From assembly GCA_943735955.1 (NCBI GenBank), contig OX030955.1:13233383-13297382 (forward strand): DNA of 64,000 nt, given 5' to 3'. Below are positions 1-15,000 of the stretch, one piece after another. How positions within the stretch are numbered: position 1 is the first letter of the stretch; each line of letters begins with the position of its first letter. Origin of the DNA: Piscicola geometra. Lineage: Eukaryota > Annelida > Clitellata > Hirudinida > Piscicolidae. The notes under the pieces were generated by a model. It had not been told where the DNA came from and searched no databases. It saw nothing but the letters and a program-made list of their open reading frames with translations. Both the position numbers and the translations under genes were made by a program.

Positions 1-1
1 T

Positions 2-3000
2 GTATCAATGATGACAACAGAATCAACAAGTGTGCCAACTGCTGTATCGTCAACAGTGCCGACTACTGTAACAATGATGACAACAGAATCAACAAGTGTG
101 CCAACTGCTGTATCGACAACAGTGCCGACTACTGTATTAATGATGACAACAGAATCAACAAGTGTGCCAACTGCTGTATCGACAACAGTGCCGACTACTG
201 TATCAATGATGACAACAGAATCAACAAGTGTGCCAACTGCTGTATCGACAACAGTGCCGACTACTGTATCAATGATGACAACAGAATCAACAAGTGTGCC
301 AACAACTGTATCGACAACAGTGCCGACTACTGTATCAATGATGAAAACAGAATCAACAAGTGTGCCAACTGCTGTATCGTCAACAGTGCCGACTACTGTA
401 TCAATGATGACAACAGAATCAACAAGTGTGCCAACTGCTGTATCGACAACAGTGCCGACTACTGTATTAATGATGACAACAGAATCAACAAGTGTGCTAA
501 CAACTGTATCGACAACAGTGCCGACTACTGTATCAATGATGAAAACAGAATCAACAAGTGTGCCAACTGCTGTATCGTCAACAGTGCCGACTACTGTATC
601 AATGATGACAACAGAATCAACAAGTGTGCCAACTGCTGTATCGACAACAGTGCCGACTACTGTATTAATGATGACAACAGAATCAACAAGTGTGCCAACT
701 GCTGTATCGACAACAGTGCCGACTACTGTATCAATGATGATAACAGAATCAACAAGTGTGCCAACTGCTGTATCGACAACAGTGCCGACTACTGTATCAA
801 TGATGACAACAGAATCAACAAGTGTGCCAACAACTGTATCGACAACAGTGCCGACTACTGTATCAATGATGAAAACAGAATCAACAAGTGTGCCAACTGC
901 TGTATCGACAACAGTGCTGACTACTGTATCAATGATGACAACAGAATCAACAAGTGTGCCAACTGCTGTATCGACAACAGTGCCGACTATTGTATCAATG
1001 ATGAAAACAGAATCAACAAGTGTGCCAACTGCTGTATCGACAACAGTGCCGACTACTGTATCAATGATGACAACAGAATCAACAAGTGTGCCAACTGCTG
1101 TATCGACAACAGTGCCGACTACTGTATCAATGATGACAACAGAATCAACAAGTGTGCCAACTGCTGTATCGACAACAGCGCCGACTACTGTATCAATGAT
1201 GACAACAGAATCAACAAGTGTGCCAACTGCTGTATCGACAACAGTGCCGACTACTGTATCAATGATGACAACAGAATCAACAAGTGTGCCAACTGCTGTA
1301 TCGTCAACAGTGCCGACTACTGTATCAATGATGACAACAGAATCAACAAGTGTGCCAACTGCTGTATCGACAACAGTGCCGACTACTGTATTAATGATGA
1401 CAACAGAATCAACAAGTGTGCCAACTGCTGTATCGACAACAGTGCCGACTACTGTATCAATGATGACAACAGAATCAACAAGTGTGCCAACTGCTGTATC
1501 GACAACAGTGCCGACTACTGTATCAATGATGACAACAGAATCAACAAGTGTGCCAACAACTGTATCGACAACAGTGCCGACTACTGTATCAATGATGAAA
1601 ACAGAATCAACAAGTGTGCCAACTGCTGTATCGTCAACAGTGCCGACTACTGTATCAATGATGACAACAGAATCAACAAGTGTGCCAACTGCTGTATCGA
1701 CAACAGTGCCGACTACTGTATTAATGATGACAACAGAATCAACAAGTGTGCCAACAACTGTATCGACAACAGTGCCGACTACTGTATCAATGATGAAAAC
1801 AGAATCAACAAGTGTGCCAACTGCTGTATCGACAACAGTGCCGACTACTGTATCAATGATGACAACAGAATCAACAAGTGTGCCAACTGCTGTATCGACA
1901 ACAGTGCCGACTATTGTATCAATGATGAAAACAGAATCAACAAGTGTGCCAACTGCTGTAACGACAACAGTGCCGACTATTGTATCAATGATGAAAACAG
2001 AATCAACAAGTGTGCCAACTGCTGTATCGACAACAGTGCCGACTATTGTATCAATGATGAAAACAGAATCAACAAGTGTGCCAACTGCTGTATCGACAAC
2101 AGTGCCGACTACTGTATCAATGATGAAAACAGAATCAACAAGTGTGCCAACTGCTGTATCGTCAACAGTGCCGACTACTGTATCAATGATGACAACAGAA
2201 TCAACAAGTGTGCCAACTGCTGTATCGACAACAGTGCCGACTACTGTATTAATGATGACAACAGAATCAACAAGTGTGCCAACTGCTGTATCGACAACAG
2301 TGCCGACTACTGTATCAATGATGACAACAGAATCAACAAGTGTGCCAACTGCTGTATCGACAACAGTGCCGACTACTGTATCAATGATGACAACAGAATC
2401 AACAAGTGTGCCAACAACTGTATCGACAACAGTGCCGACTACTGTATCAATGATGAAAACAGAATCAACAAGTGTGCCAACTGCTGTATCGACAACAGTG
2501 CTGACTACTGTATCAATGATGACAACAGAATCAACAAGTGTGCCAACTGCTGTATCGACAACAGTGCCGACTATTGTATCAATGATGAAAACAGAATCAA
2601 CAAGTGTGCCAACTGCTGTATCGACAACAGTGCCGACTACTGTATCAATGATGACAACAGAATCAACAAGTGTGCCAACTGCTGTATCGACAACAGTGCC
2701 GACTACTGTATCAATGATGACAACAGAATCAACAAGTGTGCCAACTGCTGTATCGACAACAGCGCCGACTACTGTATCAATGATGACAACAGAATCAACA
2801 AGTGTGCCAACTGCTGTATCGACAACAGTGCCGACTACTGTATCAATGATGACAACAGAATCAACAAGTGTGCCAACTGCTGTATCGTCAACAGTGCCGA
2901 CTACTGTATCAATGATGACAACAGAATCAACAAGTGTGCCAACTGCTGTATCGACAACAGTGCCGACTACTGTATTAATGATGACAACAGAATCAACAAG

Positions 3001-6000
3001 TGTGCCAACTGCTGTATCGACAACAGTGCCGACTACTGTATCAATGATGACAACAGAATCAACAAGTGTGCCAACTGCTGTATCGACAACAGTGCCGACT
3101 ACTGTATCAATGATGACAACAGAATCAACAAGTGTGCCAACAACTGTATCGACAACAGTGCCGACTACTGTATCAATGATGAAAACAGAATCAACAAGTG
3201 TGCCAACTGCTGTATCGTCAACAGTGCCGACTACTGTATCAATGATGACAACAGAATCAACAAGTGTGCCAACTGCTGTATCGACAACAGTGCCGACTAC
3301 TGTATTAATGATGACAACAGAATCAACAAGTGTGCCAACTGCTGTATCGACAACAGTGCCGACTACTGTATTAATGATGACAACAGAATCAACAAGTGTG
3401 CCAACAACTGTATCGACAACAGTGCCGACTACTGTATCAATGATGAAAACAGAATCAACAAGTGTGCCAACTGCTGTATCGACAACAGTGCCGACTACTG
3501 TATCAATGATGACAACAGAATCAACAAGTGTGCCAACTGCTGTATCGACAACAGTGCCGACTATTGTATCAATGATGAAAACAGAATCAACAAGTGTGCC
3601 AACTGCTGTATCGACAACAGTGCCGACTACTGTATCAATGATGACAACAGAATCAACAAGTGTGCCAACTGCTGTATCGACAACAGTGCCGACTACTGTA
3701 TCAATGATGACAACAGAATCAACAAGTGTGCCAACTGCTGTATCGACAACAGCGCCGACTACTGTATCAATGATGACAACAGAATCAACAAGTGTGCCAA
3801 CAACTGTATCGACAACAGTGCCGACTACTGTATCAATGATGAAAACAGAATCAACAAGTGTGCCAACTGCTGTATCGTCAACAGTGCCGACTACTGTATC
3901 AATGATGACAACAGAATCAACAAGTGTGCCAACTGCTGTATCGACAACAGTGCCGACTACTGTATTAATGATGACAACAGAATCAACAAGTGTGCCAACT
4001 GCTGTATCGACAACAGTGCCGACTACTGTATTAATGATGACAACAGAATCAACAAGTGTGCCAACAACTGTATCGACAACAGTGCCGACTACTGTATCAA
4101 TGATGAAAACAGAATCAACAAGTGTGCCAACTGCTGTATCGACAACAGTGCCGACTACTGTATCAATGATGACAACAGAATCAACAAGTGTGCCAACTGC
4201 TGTATCGACAACAGTGCCGACTATTGTATCAATGATGAAAACAGAATCAACAAGTGTGCCAACTGCTGTATCGACAACAGTGCCGACTACTGTATCAATG
4301 ATGACAACAGAATCAACAAGTGTGCCAACTGCTGTATCGACAACAGTGCCGACTACTGTATCAATGATGACAACAGAATCAACAAGTGTGCCAACTGCTG
4401 TATCGACAACAGCGCCGACTACTGTATCAATGATGACAACAGAATCAACAAGTGTGCCAACTGCTGTATCGACAACAGTGCCGACTACTGTATCAATGAT
4501 GACAACAGAATCAACAAGTGTGCCAACTGCTGTATCGTCAACAGTGCCGACTACTGTATCAATGATGACAACAGAATCAACAAGTGTGCCAACTGCTGTA
4601 TCGACAACAGTGCCGACTACTGTATTAATGATGACAACAGAATCAACAAGTGTGCCAACTGCTGTATCGACAACAGTGCCGACTACTGTATCAATGATGA
4701 CAACAGAATCAACAAGTGTGCCAACTGCTGTATCGACAACAGTGCCGACTACTGTATCAATGATGACAACAGAATCAACAAGTGTGCCAACTGCTGTATC
4801 GACAACAGTGCCGACTATTGTATCAATGATGAAAACAGAATCAACAAGTGTGCCAACTGCTGTATCGACAACAGTGCCGACTACTGTATCAATGATGACA
4901 ACAGAATCAACAAGTGTGCCAACTGCTGTATCGACAACAGTGCCGACTACTGTATCAATGATGACAACAGAATCAACAAGTGTGCCAACTGCTGTATCGA
5001 CAACAGCGCCGACTACTGTATCAATGATGACAACAGAATCAACAAGTGTGCCAACTGCTGTATCGACAACAGTGCCGACTACTGTATCAATGATGAAAAC
5101 AGAATCAACAAGTGTGCCAACTGCTGTATCGACAACAGTGCCGACTACTGTATCAATGATGAAAACAGAATCAACAAGTGTGCCAACTGCTGTATCGACA
5201 ACAGTGCCGACTACTGTATCAATGATGACAACAGAATCAACAAGTGTGCCAACTGCTGTATCGACAATAGTGCCGACTACTGTATCAATGATGACAACAG
5301 AATCAACAAGTGTGCCAACTGCTGTATCGACAACAGTGCCGACTAATGTATCAATGATGACAACAGAATCAACAAGTGTGCCAACTGCTGTATCGACAAC
5401 AGTGCCGACTACAGTATCAATGATGACAACAGAATCAACAAGTGTGCCAACTGCTGTATCGACAACAGTGCCGACTACTGTATCAATGATGACAACAGAA
5501 TCAACAAGTGTGCCAACTGCTGTATCGACAACAGTGCCGACTACTGTATCAATGATGACAACAGAATCAACAAGTGTGCCAACTGCTGTATCGACAACAG
5601 CGCCGACTACTGTATCAATGATGACAACAGAATCAACAAGTGTGCCAACTGCTGTATCGACAACAGTGCCGACTACTGTATCAATGATGACAACAGAATC
5701 AACAAGTGTGCCAACTGCTGTATCGACAACAGCGCCGACTACTGTATCAATGATGACAACAGAATCAACAAGGGTGCCAACTGCTGTATCGACAACAGTG
5801 CCGACTACTGTATCAATGATGTCAACAGAATCAACAAGTGTGCCAACTGCTGTATCGACAACAGTGCCGACTACTGTATCAATGATGACAACAGAATCAA
5901 CAAGTGTGCCAACCGCTGTATCGACAACAGTGCCGACTACTGTATCAATGATGACAACAGAATCAACAAGTGTGCCAACTGCTGTATCGACAACAGTGCC

Positions 6001-9000
6001 GACTACTGTATCAATGATGACAACAAAATCAACAAGTGTGCCAACTGCTGTATCGACAACAGTGCCGACTACTGTATTAATGATGACAACAGAATCAACA
6101 AGTGTGCCAACTGCTGTATCGACAACAGTGCCGACTACTGTATCAAAGATGAAAACAGAATCAACAAGTGTGCCAACTGCTGTATCGACAACAGTGCCGA
6201 CTACTGTATCAATGATGACAACAGAATCAACAAGTGTGCCAACTGCTGTATCGACAACAGCGCCGACTACTGTATCAATGATGACAACAGAATCAACAAG
6301 TGTGCCAACTGCTGTATCGACAACAGTGCCGACTACTGTATCAATGATGACAACAGAATCAACAAGTGTGCCAACTGCTGTATCGACAACAGTGCCGACT
6401 ACTGTATCAATGATGACAACAGAATCAACAAGTGTGCCAACTGCTGTATCGACAACAGTGCCGACTAATGTATCAATGATGACAACAGAATCAACAAGTG
6501 TGCCAACTGCTGTATCGACAACAGTGCCGACTACTGTATCAATGATGACAACAGAATCAACAAGTGTGCCAACTGCTGTATCGACAACAGTGCCGACTAC
6601 TGTATTAATGATGACAACAGAATCAACAAGTGTGCCAACTGCTGTATCGACAACAGTGCCGACTACTGTATCAATGATGACAACAGAATCAACAAGTGTG
6701 CCAACTGCTGTATCGACAGCAGTGCCGACTACTGTATCAATGATGACAACAGAATCAACAAGTGTGCCAACAACTGTATCGATAACAGTGCCGACTACTG
6801 TATCAATGATGAAAACAGAATCAACAAGTGTGCCAACTGCTGTATCGACAACAGTGCCGACTACTGTATCAATGATGACAACAGAATCAACAAGTGTGCC
6901 AACTGCTGTATCGACAACAGTGCCGACTATTGTATCAATGATGACAACAGAATCAACAAGTGTGCCAACAGCTGTATCGACAACAGTGCCGACTACTGTA
7001 TCAATGATGACAACAGAATCAACAAGTGTGCCAACTGCTGTATCGACAACAGTGCCGACTACTGTATCAATGATGACAACAGAATCAACAAGTGTGCCAA
7101 CTGCTGTATCGACAACAGCGCCGACTACTGTATCAATGATGACAACAGAATCAACAAGTGTGCCAACTACTGTATCGACAACAGTGCCGACTACTGTATC
7201 AATGATGACAACAGAATCAACAAGTGTGCCAACTGCTGTATCGACAACAGTGCCGACTACTGTATCAATGATGACAACAGAATCAACAAGTGTGCCAACT
7301 GCTGTATCGACAACAGTGCCGACTACTGTATCAATGATGACAACAGAATCAACAAGTGTGCCAACTGCTGTATCGACAACAGTGCCGACTACAGTATCAA
7401 TGATGACAACAGAATCAACAAGTGTGCCAACTGCTGTATCGACAACAGTGCCGACTACTGTATTAATGATGACAACAGAATCAACAAGTGTGCCAACTGC
7501 TGAATCGACAACAGTGCCGACTACTGTATCAATGATTACAACAGAATCAACAAGTGTGCCAACTGCTGTATCGACAGCAGTGCCGACTACTGTATCAATG
7601 ATGACAACAGAATCAACAAGTGTGCCAACTACTGTATCGACAACAGTGCCGACTACTGTATCAATGATGACAACAGAATCAACAAGTGTGCCAACTGCTG
7701 TATCGACAACAGTGCCGACTACTGTATCAATGATGACAACAGAATCAACAAGTGTGCCAACTGCTGTATCGACAACAGTGCCGACTACTGTATCAATGAT
7801 GACAACAGAATCAACAAGTGTGCCAACTGCTGTATCGACAACAGTGCCGACTACAGTATCAATGATGACAACAGAATCAACAAGTGTGCCAACTGCTGTA
7901 TCGACAACAGTGCCGACTACTGTATTAATGATGACAACAGAATCAACAAGTGTGCCAACTGCTGAATCGACAACAGTGCCGACTACTGTATCAATGATGA
8001 CAACAGAATCAACAAGTGTGCCAACTGCTGTATCGACAGCAGTGCCGACTACTGTATCAATGATGACAACAGAATCAACAAGTGTGCCAACAACTGTATC
8101 GACAACAGTGCCGACTACTGTATTAATGATGACAACAGAATCAACAAGTGTGCCAACTGCTGTATCGACAACAGTGCCGACTACTGTATCAATGATGACA
8201 ACAGAATCAACAAGTGTGCCAACTGCTGTATCGACAACAGTGCCGACTATTGTATCAATGATGACAACAGAATCAACAAGTGTGCCAACTGCTGTATCGA
8301 CAACAGTGCCGACTACTGTATCAATGATGACAACAGAATCAACAAGTGTGCCAACTGCTGAATCGACAACAGTGCCGACTACTGTATCAATGATGACAAC
8401 AGAATCAACAAGTGTGCCAACTGCTGTATCGACAGCAGTGCCGACTACTGTATCAATGATGACAACAGAATCAACAAGTGTGCCAACAACTGTATCGACA
8501 ACAGTGCCGACTACTGTATCAATGATGAAAACAGAATCAACAAGTGTGCCAACTGCTGTATCGACTACAGTGCCGACTACTGTATCAATGATGACAACAG
8601 AATCAACAAGTGTGCCAACTGCTGTATCGACAACAGTGCCGACTATTGTATCAATGATGACAACAGAATCAACAAGTGTGCCAACTGCTGTATCGACAAC
8701 AGTGCCGACTACTGTATCAATGATGACAACAGAATCAACAAGTGTGCGAACTGCTGTATCGACAACAGCGCCGACTACTGTATCAATAATGACAACAGAA
8801 TCAACAAGTGTGCCAACTGCTGTATCGACAACAGTGCCGACTACTGTATCAATGATGACAACAGAATCAACAAGTGTGCCAACTGCTGTATCGACAACAG
8901 TGCCGACTACTGTATCAATGATGACAACAGAATCAACAAGTGTGCCAACTGCTGTATCGACAACAGTGCCGACTACAGTATCAATGATGACAACAGAATC

Positions 9001-12000
9001 AACAAGTGTGCCAACTGCTGTATCGACAACAGTGCCGACTACTGTATTAATGATGACAACAGAATCAACAAGTGTGCCAACTGCTGAATCGACAACAGTG
9101 CCGACTACTGTATCAATGATGACAACAGAATCAACAAGTGTGCCAACTGCTGTATCGACAGCAGTGCCGACTACTGTATCAATGATGACAACAGAATCAA
9201 CAAGTGTGCCAACTGCTGTATCGACAACAGCGCCGACTACTGTATCAATGATGACAACAGAATCAACAAGTGTGCCAACTACTGTATCGACAACAGTGCC
9301 GACTACTGTATCAATGATGACAACAGAATCAACAAGTGTGCCAACTGCTGTATCGACAACAGTGCCGACTACTGTATCAATGATGACAACAGAATCAACA
9401 AGTGTGCCAACTGCTGTATCGACAACAGGGTCGACTACTGTATCAATGATGACAACAGAATCAACAAGTGTGCCAACTGCTGTATCGACAACAGTGCCGA
9501 CTACTGTATCAATGATGACAACAGAATCAACAAGTGTGCCAACTGCTGTATCGACAACAGTGCCGACTACAGTATCAATGATGACAACAGAATCAACAAG
9601 TGTGCCAACTGCTGTATCGACAACAGTGCCGACTACTGTATTAATGATGACAACAGAATCAACAAGTGTGCCAACTGCTGAATCGACAACAGTGCCGACT
9701 ACTGTATCAATGATGACAACAGAATCAACAAGTGTGCCAACTGCTGTATCGACAGCAGTGCCGACTACTGTATCAATGATGACAACAGAATCAACAAGTG
9801 TGCCAACAACTGTATCGACAACAGTGCCGACTACTGTATTAATGATGACAACAGAATCAACAAGTGTGCCAACTGCTGTATCGACAACAGTGCCGACTAC
9901 TGTATCAATGATGACAACAGAATCAACAAGTGTGCCAACTGCTGTATCGACAACAGTGCCGACTATTGTATCAATGATGACAACAGAATCAACAAGTGTG
10001 CCAACTGCTGTATCGACAACAGTGCCGACTACTGTATCAATGATGACAACAGAATCAACAAGTGTGCCAACTGCTGAATCGACAACAGTGCCGACTACTG
10101 TATCAATGATGACAACAGAATCAACAAGTGTGCCAACTGCTGTATCGACAGCAGTGCCGACTACTGTATCAATGATGACAACAGAATCAACAAGTGTGCC
10201 AACAACTGTATCGACAACAGTGCCGACTACTGTATCAATGATGAAAACAGAATCAACAAGTGTGCCAACTGCTGTATCGACTACAGTGCCGACTACTGTA
10301 TCAATGATGACAACAGAATCAACAAGTGTGCCAACTGCTGTATCGACAACAGTGCCGACTATTGTATCAATGATGACAACAGAATCAACAAGTGTGCCAA
10401 CTGCTGTATCGACAACAGTGCCGACTGCTGTATCAATGATGACAACAGAATCAACAAGTGTGCGAACTGCTGTATCGACAACAGCGCCGACTACTGTATC
10501 AATGATGACAACAGAATCAACAAGTGTGCCAACTGCTGTATCGACAACAGTGCCGACTACTGTATCAATGATGACAACAGAATCAACAAGTGTGCCAACT
10601 GCTGTATCGACAACAGTGCTGACTACTGTATCAATGAAGACAACAGAATCAACAAGTGTGCCAACTGCTGTATCGACAACAGTGCCGACTTCTGTATCAA
10701 TGATGACAACAGAATCAACAAGTGTGCCAACTGCTGTATCGACAACAGTGCCGACTACTGTATCAATGATGACAACAGAATCAACAAGTGTACCAACTGC
10801 TGTATCGACAACAGTACCGACTACTGTATCAATGATGACAACAAAATCAACAAGTGTGTTAACTGCTGTATCGACAACAGTGCCGACTACTCTATCAATG
10901 ATGACAACAGAATCAACAAGTGTGCCAACTGCTGTATCGACAACAGTGCCGACTACTGTATCAATGATGACAACAGAATCAACAAGTGTGCCAACTGCTG
11001 TATCGACAACAGTGCCGACTATTGTATCAATGATGACAACAGAATCAACAAGTGTGCCAACAGCTGTATCGACAACAGTGCCGACTACTGTATCAATGAT
11101 GACAACAGAATCAACAAGTGTGCCAACTGCTGTATCGACAACAGTGCCGACTACTGTATCAATGATGACAACAGAATCAACAAGTGTGCCAACTGCTGTA
11201 TCGACAACAGCGCCGACTACTGTATCAATGATGACAACAGAATCAACAAGTGTGCCAACTACTGTATCGACAACAGTGCCGACTACTGTATCAATGATGA
11301 CAACAGAATCAACAAGTGTGCCAACTGCTGTATCGACAACAGTGCCGACTACTGTATCAATGATGACAACAGAATCAACAAGTGTGCCAACTGCTGTATC
11401 GACAACAGTGCCGACTACTGTATCAATGATGACAACAGAATCAACAAGTGTGCCAACTGCTGTATCGACAACAGTGCCGACTACTGTATTAATGATGACA
11501 ACAGAATCAACAAGTGTGCCAACTGCTGAATCGACAACAGTGCCGACTACTGTATCAATGATTACAACAGAATCAACAAGTGTGCCAACTGCTGTATCGA
11601 CAGCAGTGCCGACTACTGTATCAATGATGACAACAGAATCAACAAGTGTGCCAACTACTGTATCGACAACAGTGCCGACTACTGTATCAATGATGACAAC
11701 AGAATCAACAAGTGTGCCAACTGCTGTATCGACAACAGTGCCGACTACTGTATCAATGATGACAACAGAATCAACAAGTGTGCCAACTGCTGTATCGACA
11801 ACAGTGCCGACTACTGTATCAATGATGACAACAGAATCAACAAGTGTGCCAACTGCTGTATCGACAACAGTGCCGACTACTGTATCAATGATGACAACAG
11901 AATCAACAAGTGTGCCAACTGCTGTATCGACAACAGTGCCGACTACAGTATCAATGATGACAACAGAATCAACAAGTGTGCCAACTGCTGTATCGACAAC

Positions 12001-15000
12001 AGTGCCGACTACTGTATTAATGATGACAACAGAATCAACAAGTGTGCCAACTGCTGAATCGACAACAGTGCCGACTACTGTATCAATGATGACAACAGAA
12101 TCAACAAGTGTGCCAACTGCTGTATCGACAGCAGTGCCGACTACTGTATCAATGATGACAACAGAATCAACAAGTGTGCCAACAACTGTATCGACAACAG
12201 TGCCGACTACTGTATTAATGATGACAACAGAATCAACAAGTGTGCCAACTGCTGTATCGACAACAGTGCCGACTACTGTATCAATGATGACAACAGAATC
12301 AACAAGTGTGCCAACTGCTGTATCGACAACAGTGCCGACTATTGTATCAATGATGACAACAGAATCAACAAGTGTGCCAACTGCTGTATCGACAACAGTG
12401 CCGACTACTGTATCAATGATGACAACAGAATCAACAAGTGTGCCAACTGCTGAATCGACAACAGTGCCGACTACTGTATCAATGATGACAACAGAATCAA
12501 CAAGTGTGCCAACTGCTGTATCGACAGCAGTGCCGACTACTGTATCAATGATGACAACAGAATCAACAAGTGTGCCAACAACTGTATCGACAACAGTGCC
12601 GACTACTGTATCAATGATGAAAACAGAATCAACAAGTGTGCCAACTGCTGTATCGACTACAGTGCCGACTACTGTATCAATGATGACAACAGAATCAACA
12701 AGTGTGCCAACTGCTGTATCGACAACAGTGCCGACTATTGTATCAATGATGACAACAGAATCAACAAGTGTGCCAACTGCTGTATCGACAACAGTGCCGA
12801 CTACTGTATCAATGATGACAACAGAATCAACAAGTGTGCGAACTGCTGTATCGACAACAGCGCCGACTACTGTATCAATAATGACAACAGAATCAACAAG
12901 TGTGCCAACTGCTGTATCGACAACAGTGCCGACTACTGTATCAATGATGACAACAGAATCAACAAGTGTGCCAACTGCTGTATCGACAACAGTGCCGACT
13001 ACTGTATCAATGATGACAACAGAATCAACAAGTGTGCCAACTGCTGTATCGACAACAGTGCCGACTACAGTATCAATGATGACAACAGAATCAACAAGTG
13101 TGCCAACTGCTGTATCGACAACAGTGCCGACTACTGTATTAATGATGACAACAGAATCAACAAGTGTGCCAACTGCTGAATCGACAACAGTGCCGACTAC
13201 TGTATCAATGATGACAACAGAATCAACAAGTGTGCCAACTGCTGTATCGACAGCAGTGCCGACTACTGTATCAATGATGACAACAGAATCAACAAGTGTG
13301 CCAACTGCTGTATCGACAACAGCGCCGACTACTGTATCAATGATGACAACAGAATCAACAAGTGTGCCAACTACTGTATCGACAACAGTGCCGACTACTG
13401 TATCAATGATGACAACAGAATCAACAAGTGTGCCAACTGCTGTATCGACAACAGTGCCGACTACTGTATCAATGATGACAACAGAATCAACAAGTGTGCC
13501 AACTGCTGTATCGACAACAGTGCCGACTACTGTATCAATGATGACAACAGAATCAACAAGTGTGCCAACTGCTGTATCGACAACAGTGCCGACTACTGTA
13601 TCAATGATGACAACAGAATCAACAAGTGTGCCAACTGCTGTATCGACAACATTGCCGACTACAGTATCAATGATGACAACAGAATCAACAAGTGTGCCAA
13701 CTGCTGTATCGACAACAGTGCCGACTACTGTATTAATGATGACAACAGAATCAACAAGTGTGCCAACTGCTGAATCGACAACAGTGCCGACTACTGTATC
13801 AATGATGACAACAGAATCAACAAGTGTGCCAACTGCTGTATCGACAGCAGTGCCGACTACTGTATCAATGATGACAACAGAATCAACAAGTGTGCCAACA
13901 ACTGTATCGACAACAGTGCCGACTACTGTATTAATGATGACAACAGAATCAACAAGTGTGCCAACTGCTGTATCGACAACAGTGCCGACTACTGTATCAA
14001 TGATGACAACAGAATCAACAAGTGTGCCAACTGCTGTATCGACAACAGTGCCGACTATTGTATCAATGATGACAACAGAATCAACAAGTGTGCCAACTGC
14101 TGTATCGACAACAGTGCCGACTACTGTATCAATGATGACAACAGAATCAACAAGTGTGCCAACTGCTGAATCGACAACAGTGCCGACTACTGTATCAATG
14201 ATGACAACAGAATCAACAAGTGTGCCAACTGCTGTATCGACAGCAGTGCCGACTACTGTATCAATGATGACAACAGAATCAACAAGTGTGCCAACAACTG
14301 TATCGACAACAGTGCCGACTACTGTATCAATGATGAAAACAGAATCAACAAGTGTGCCAACTGCTGTATCGACTACAGTGCCGACTACTGTATCAATGAT
14401 GACAACAGAATCAACAAGTGTGCCAACTGCTGTATCGACAACAGTGCCGACTATTGTATCAATGATGACAACAGAATCAACAAGTGTGCCAACTGCTGTA
14501 TCGACAACAGTGCCGACTGCTGTATCAATGATGACAACAGAATCAACAAGTGTGCGAACTGCTGTATCGACAACAGCGCCGACTACTGTATCAATGATGA
14601 CAACAGAATCAACAAGTGTGCCAACTGCTGTATCGACAACAGTGCCGACTACTGTATCAATGATGACAACAGAATCAACAAGTGTGCCAACTGCTGTATC
14701 GACAACAGTGCTGACTACTGTATCAATGAAGACAACAGAATCAACAAGTGTGCCAACTGCTGTATCGACAACAGTGCCGACTTCTGTATCAATGATGACA
14801 ACAGAATCAACAAGTGTACCAACTGCTGTATCGACAACAGTACCGACTACTGTATCAATGATGACAACAAAATCAACAAGTGTGCCAACTGCTGTATCGA
14901 CAACAGTGCCGACTACTCTATCAATGATGACAACAGAATCAACAAGTGTGCCAACTGCTGTATCGACAACAGTGCCGACTACTGTATCAATGATGACAAC

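Noticed and set aside
8..13. ATG-ATG pairs as possible translation starts
   Set aside because: They occur in nearly every unit as Met-Met in the open frame. Nothing upstream singles one out, so no start can be called within the window.
1..5343. Cys-rich open frame starting at base 1 (four Cys per 22 residues)
   Set aside because: It is open only to the TAA at 5344 and is then broken by about 38 stops along the window. It has no ATG in the consensus unit. It is best read as a shadow of the repeat.
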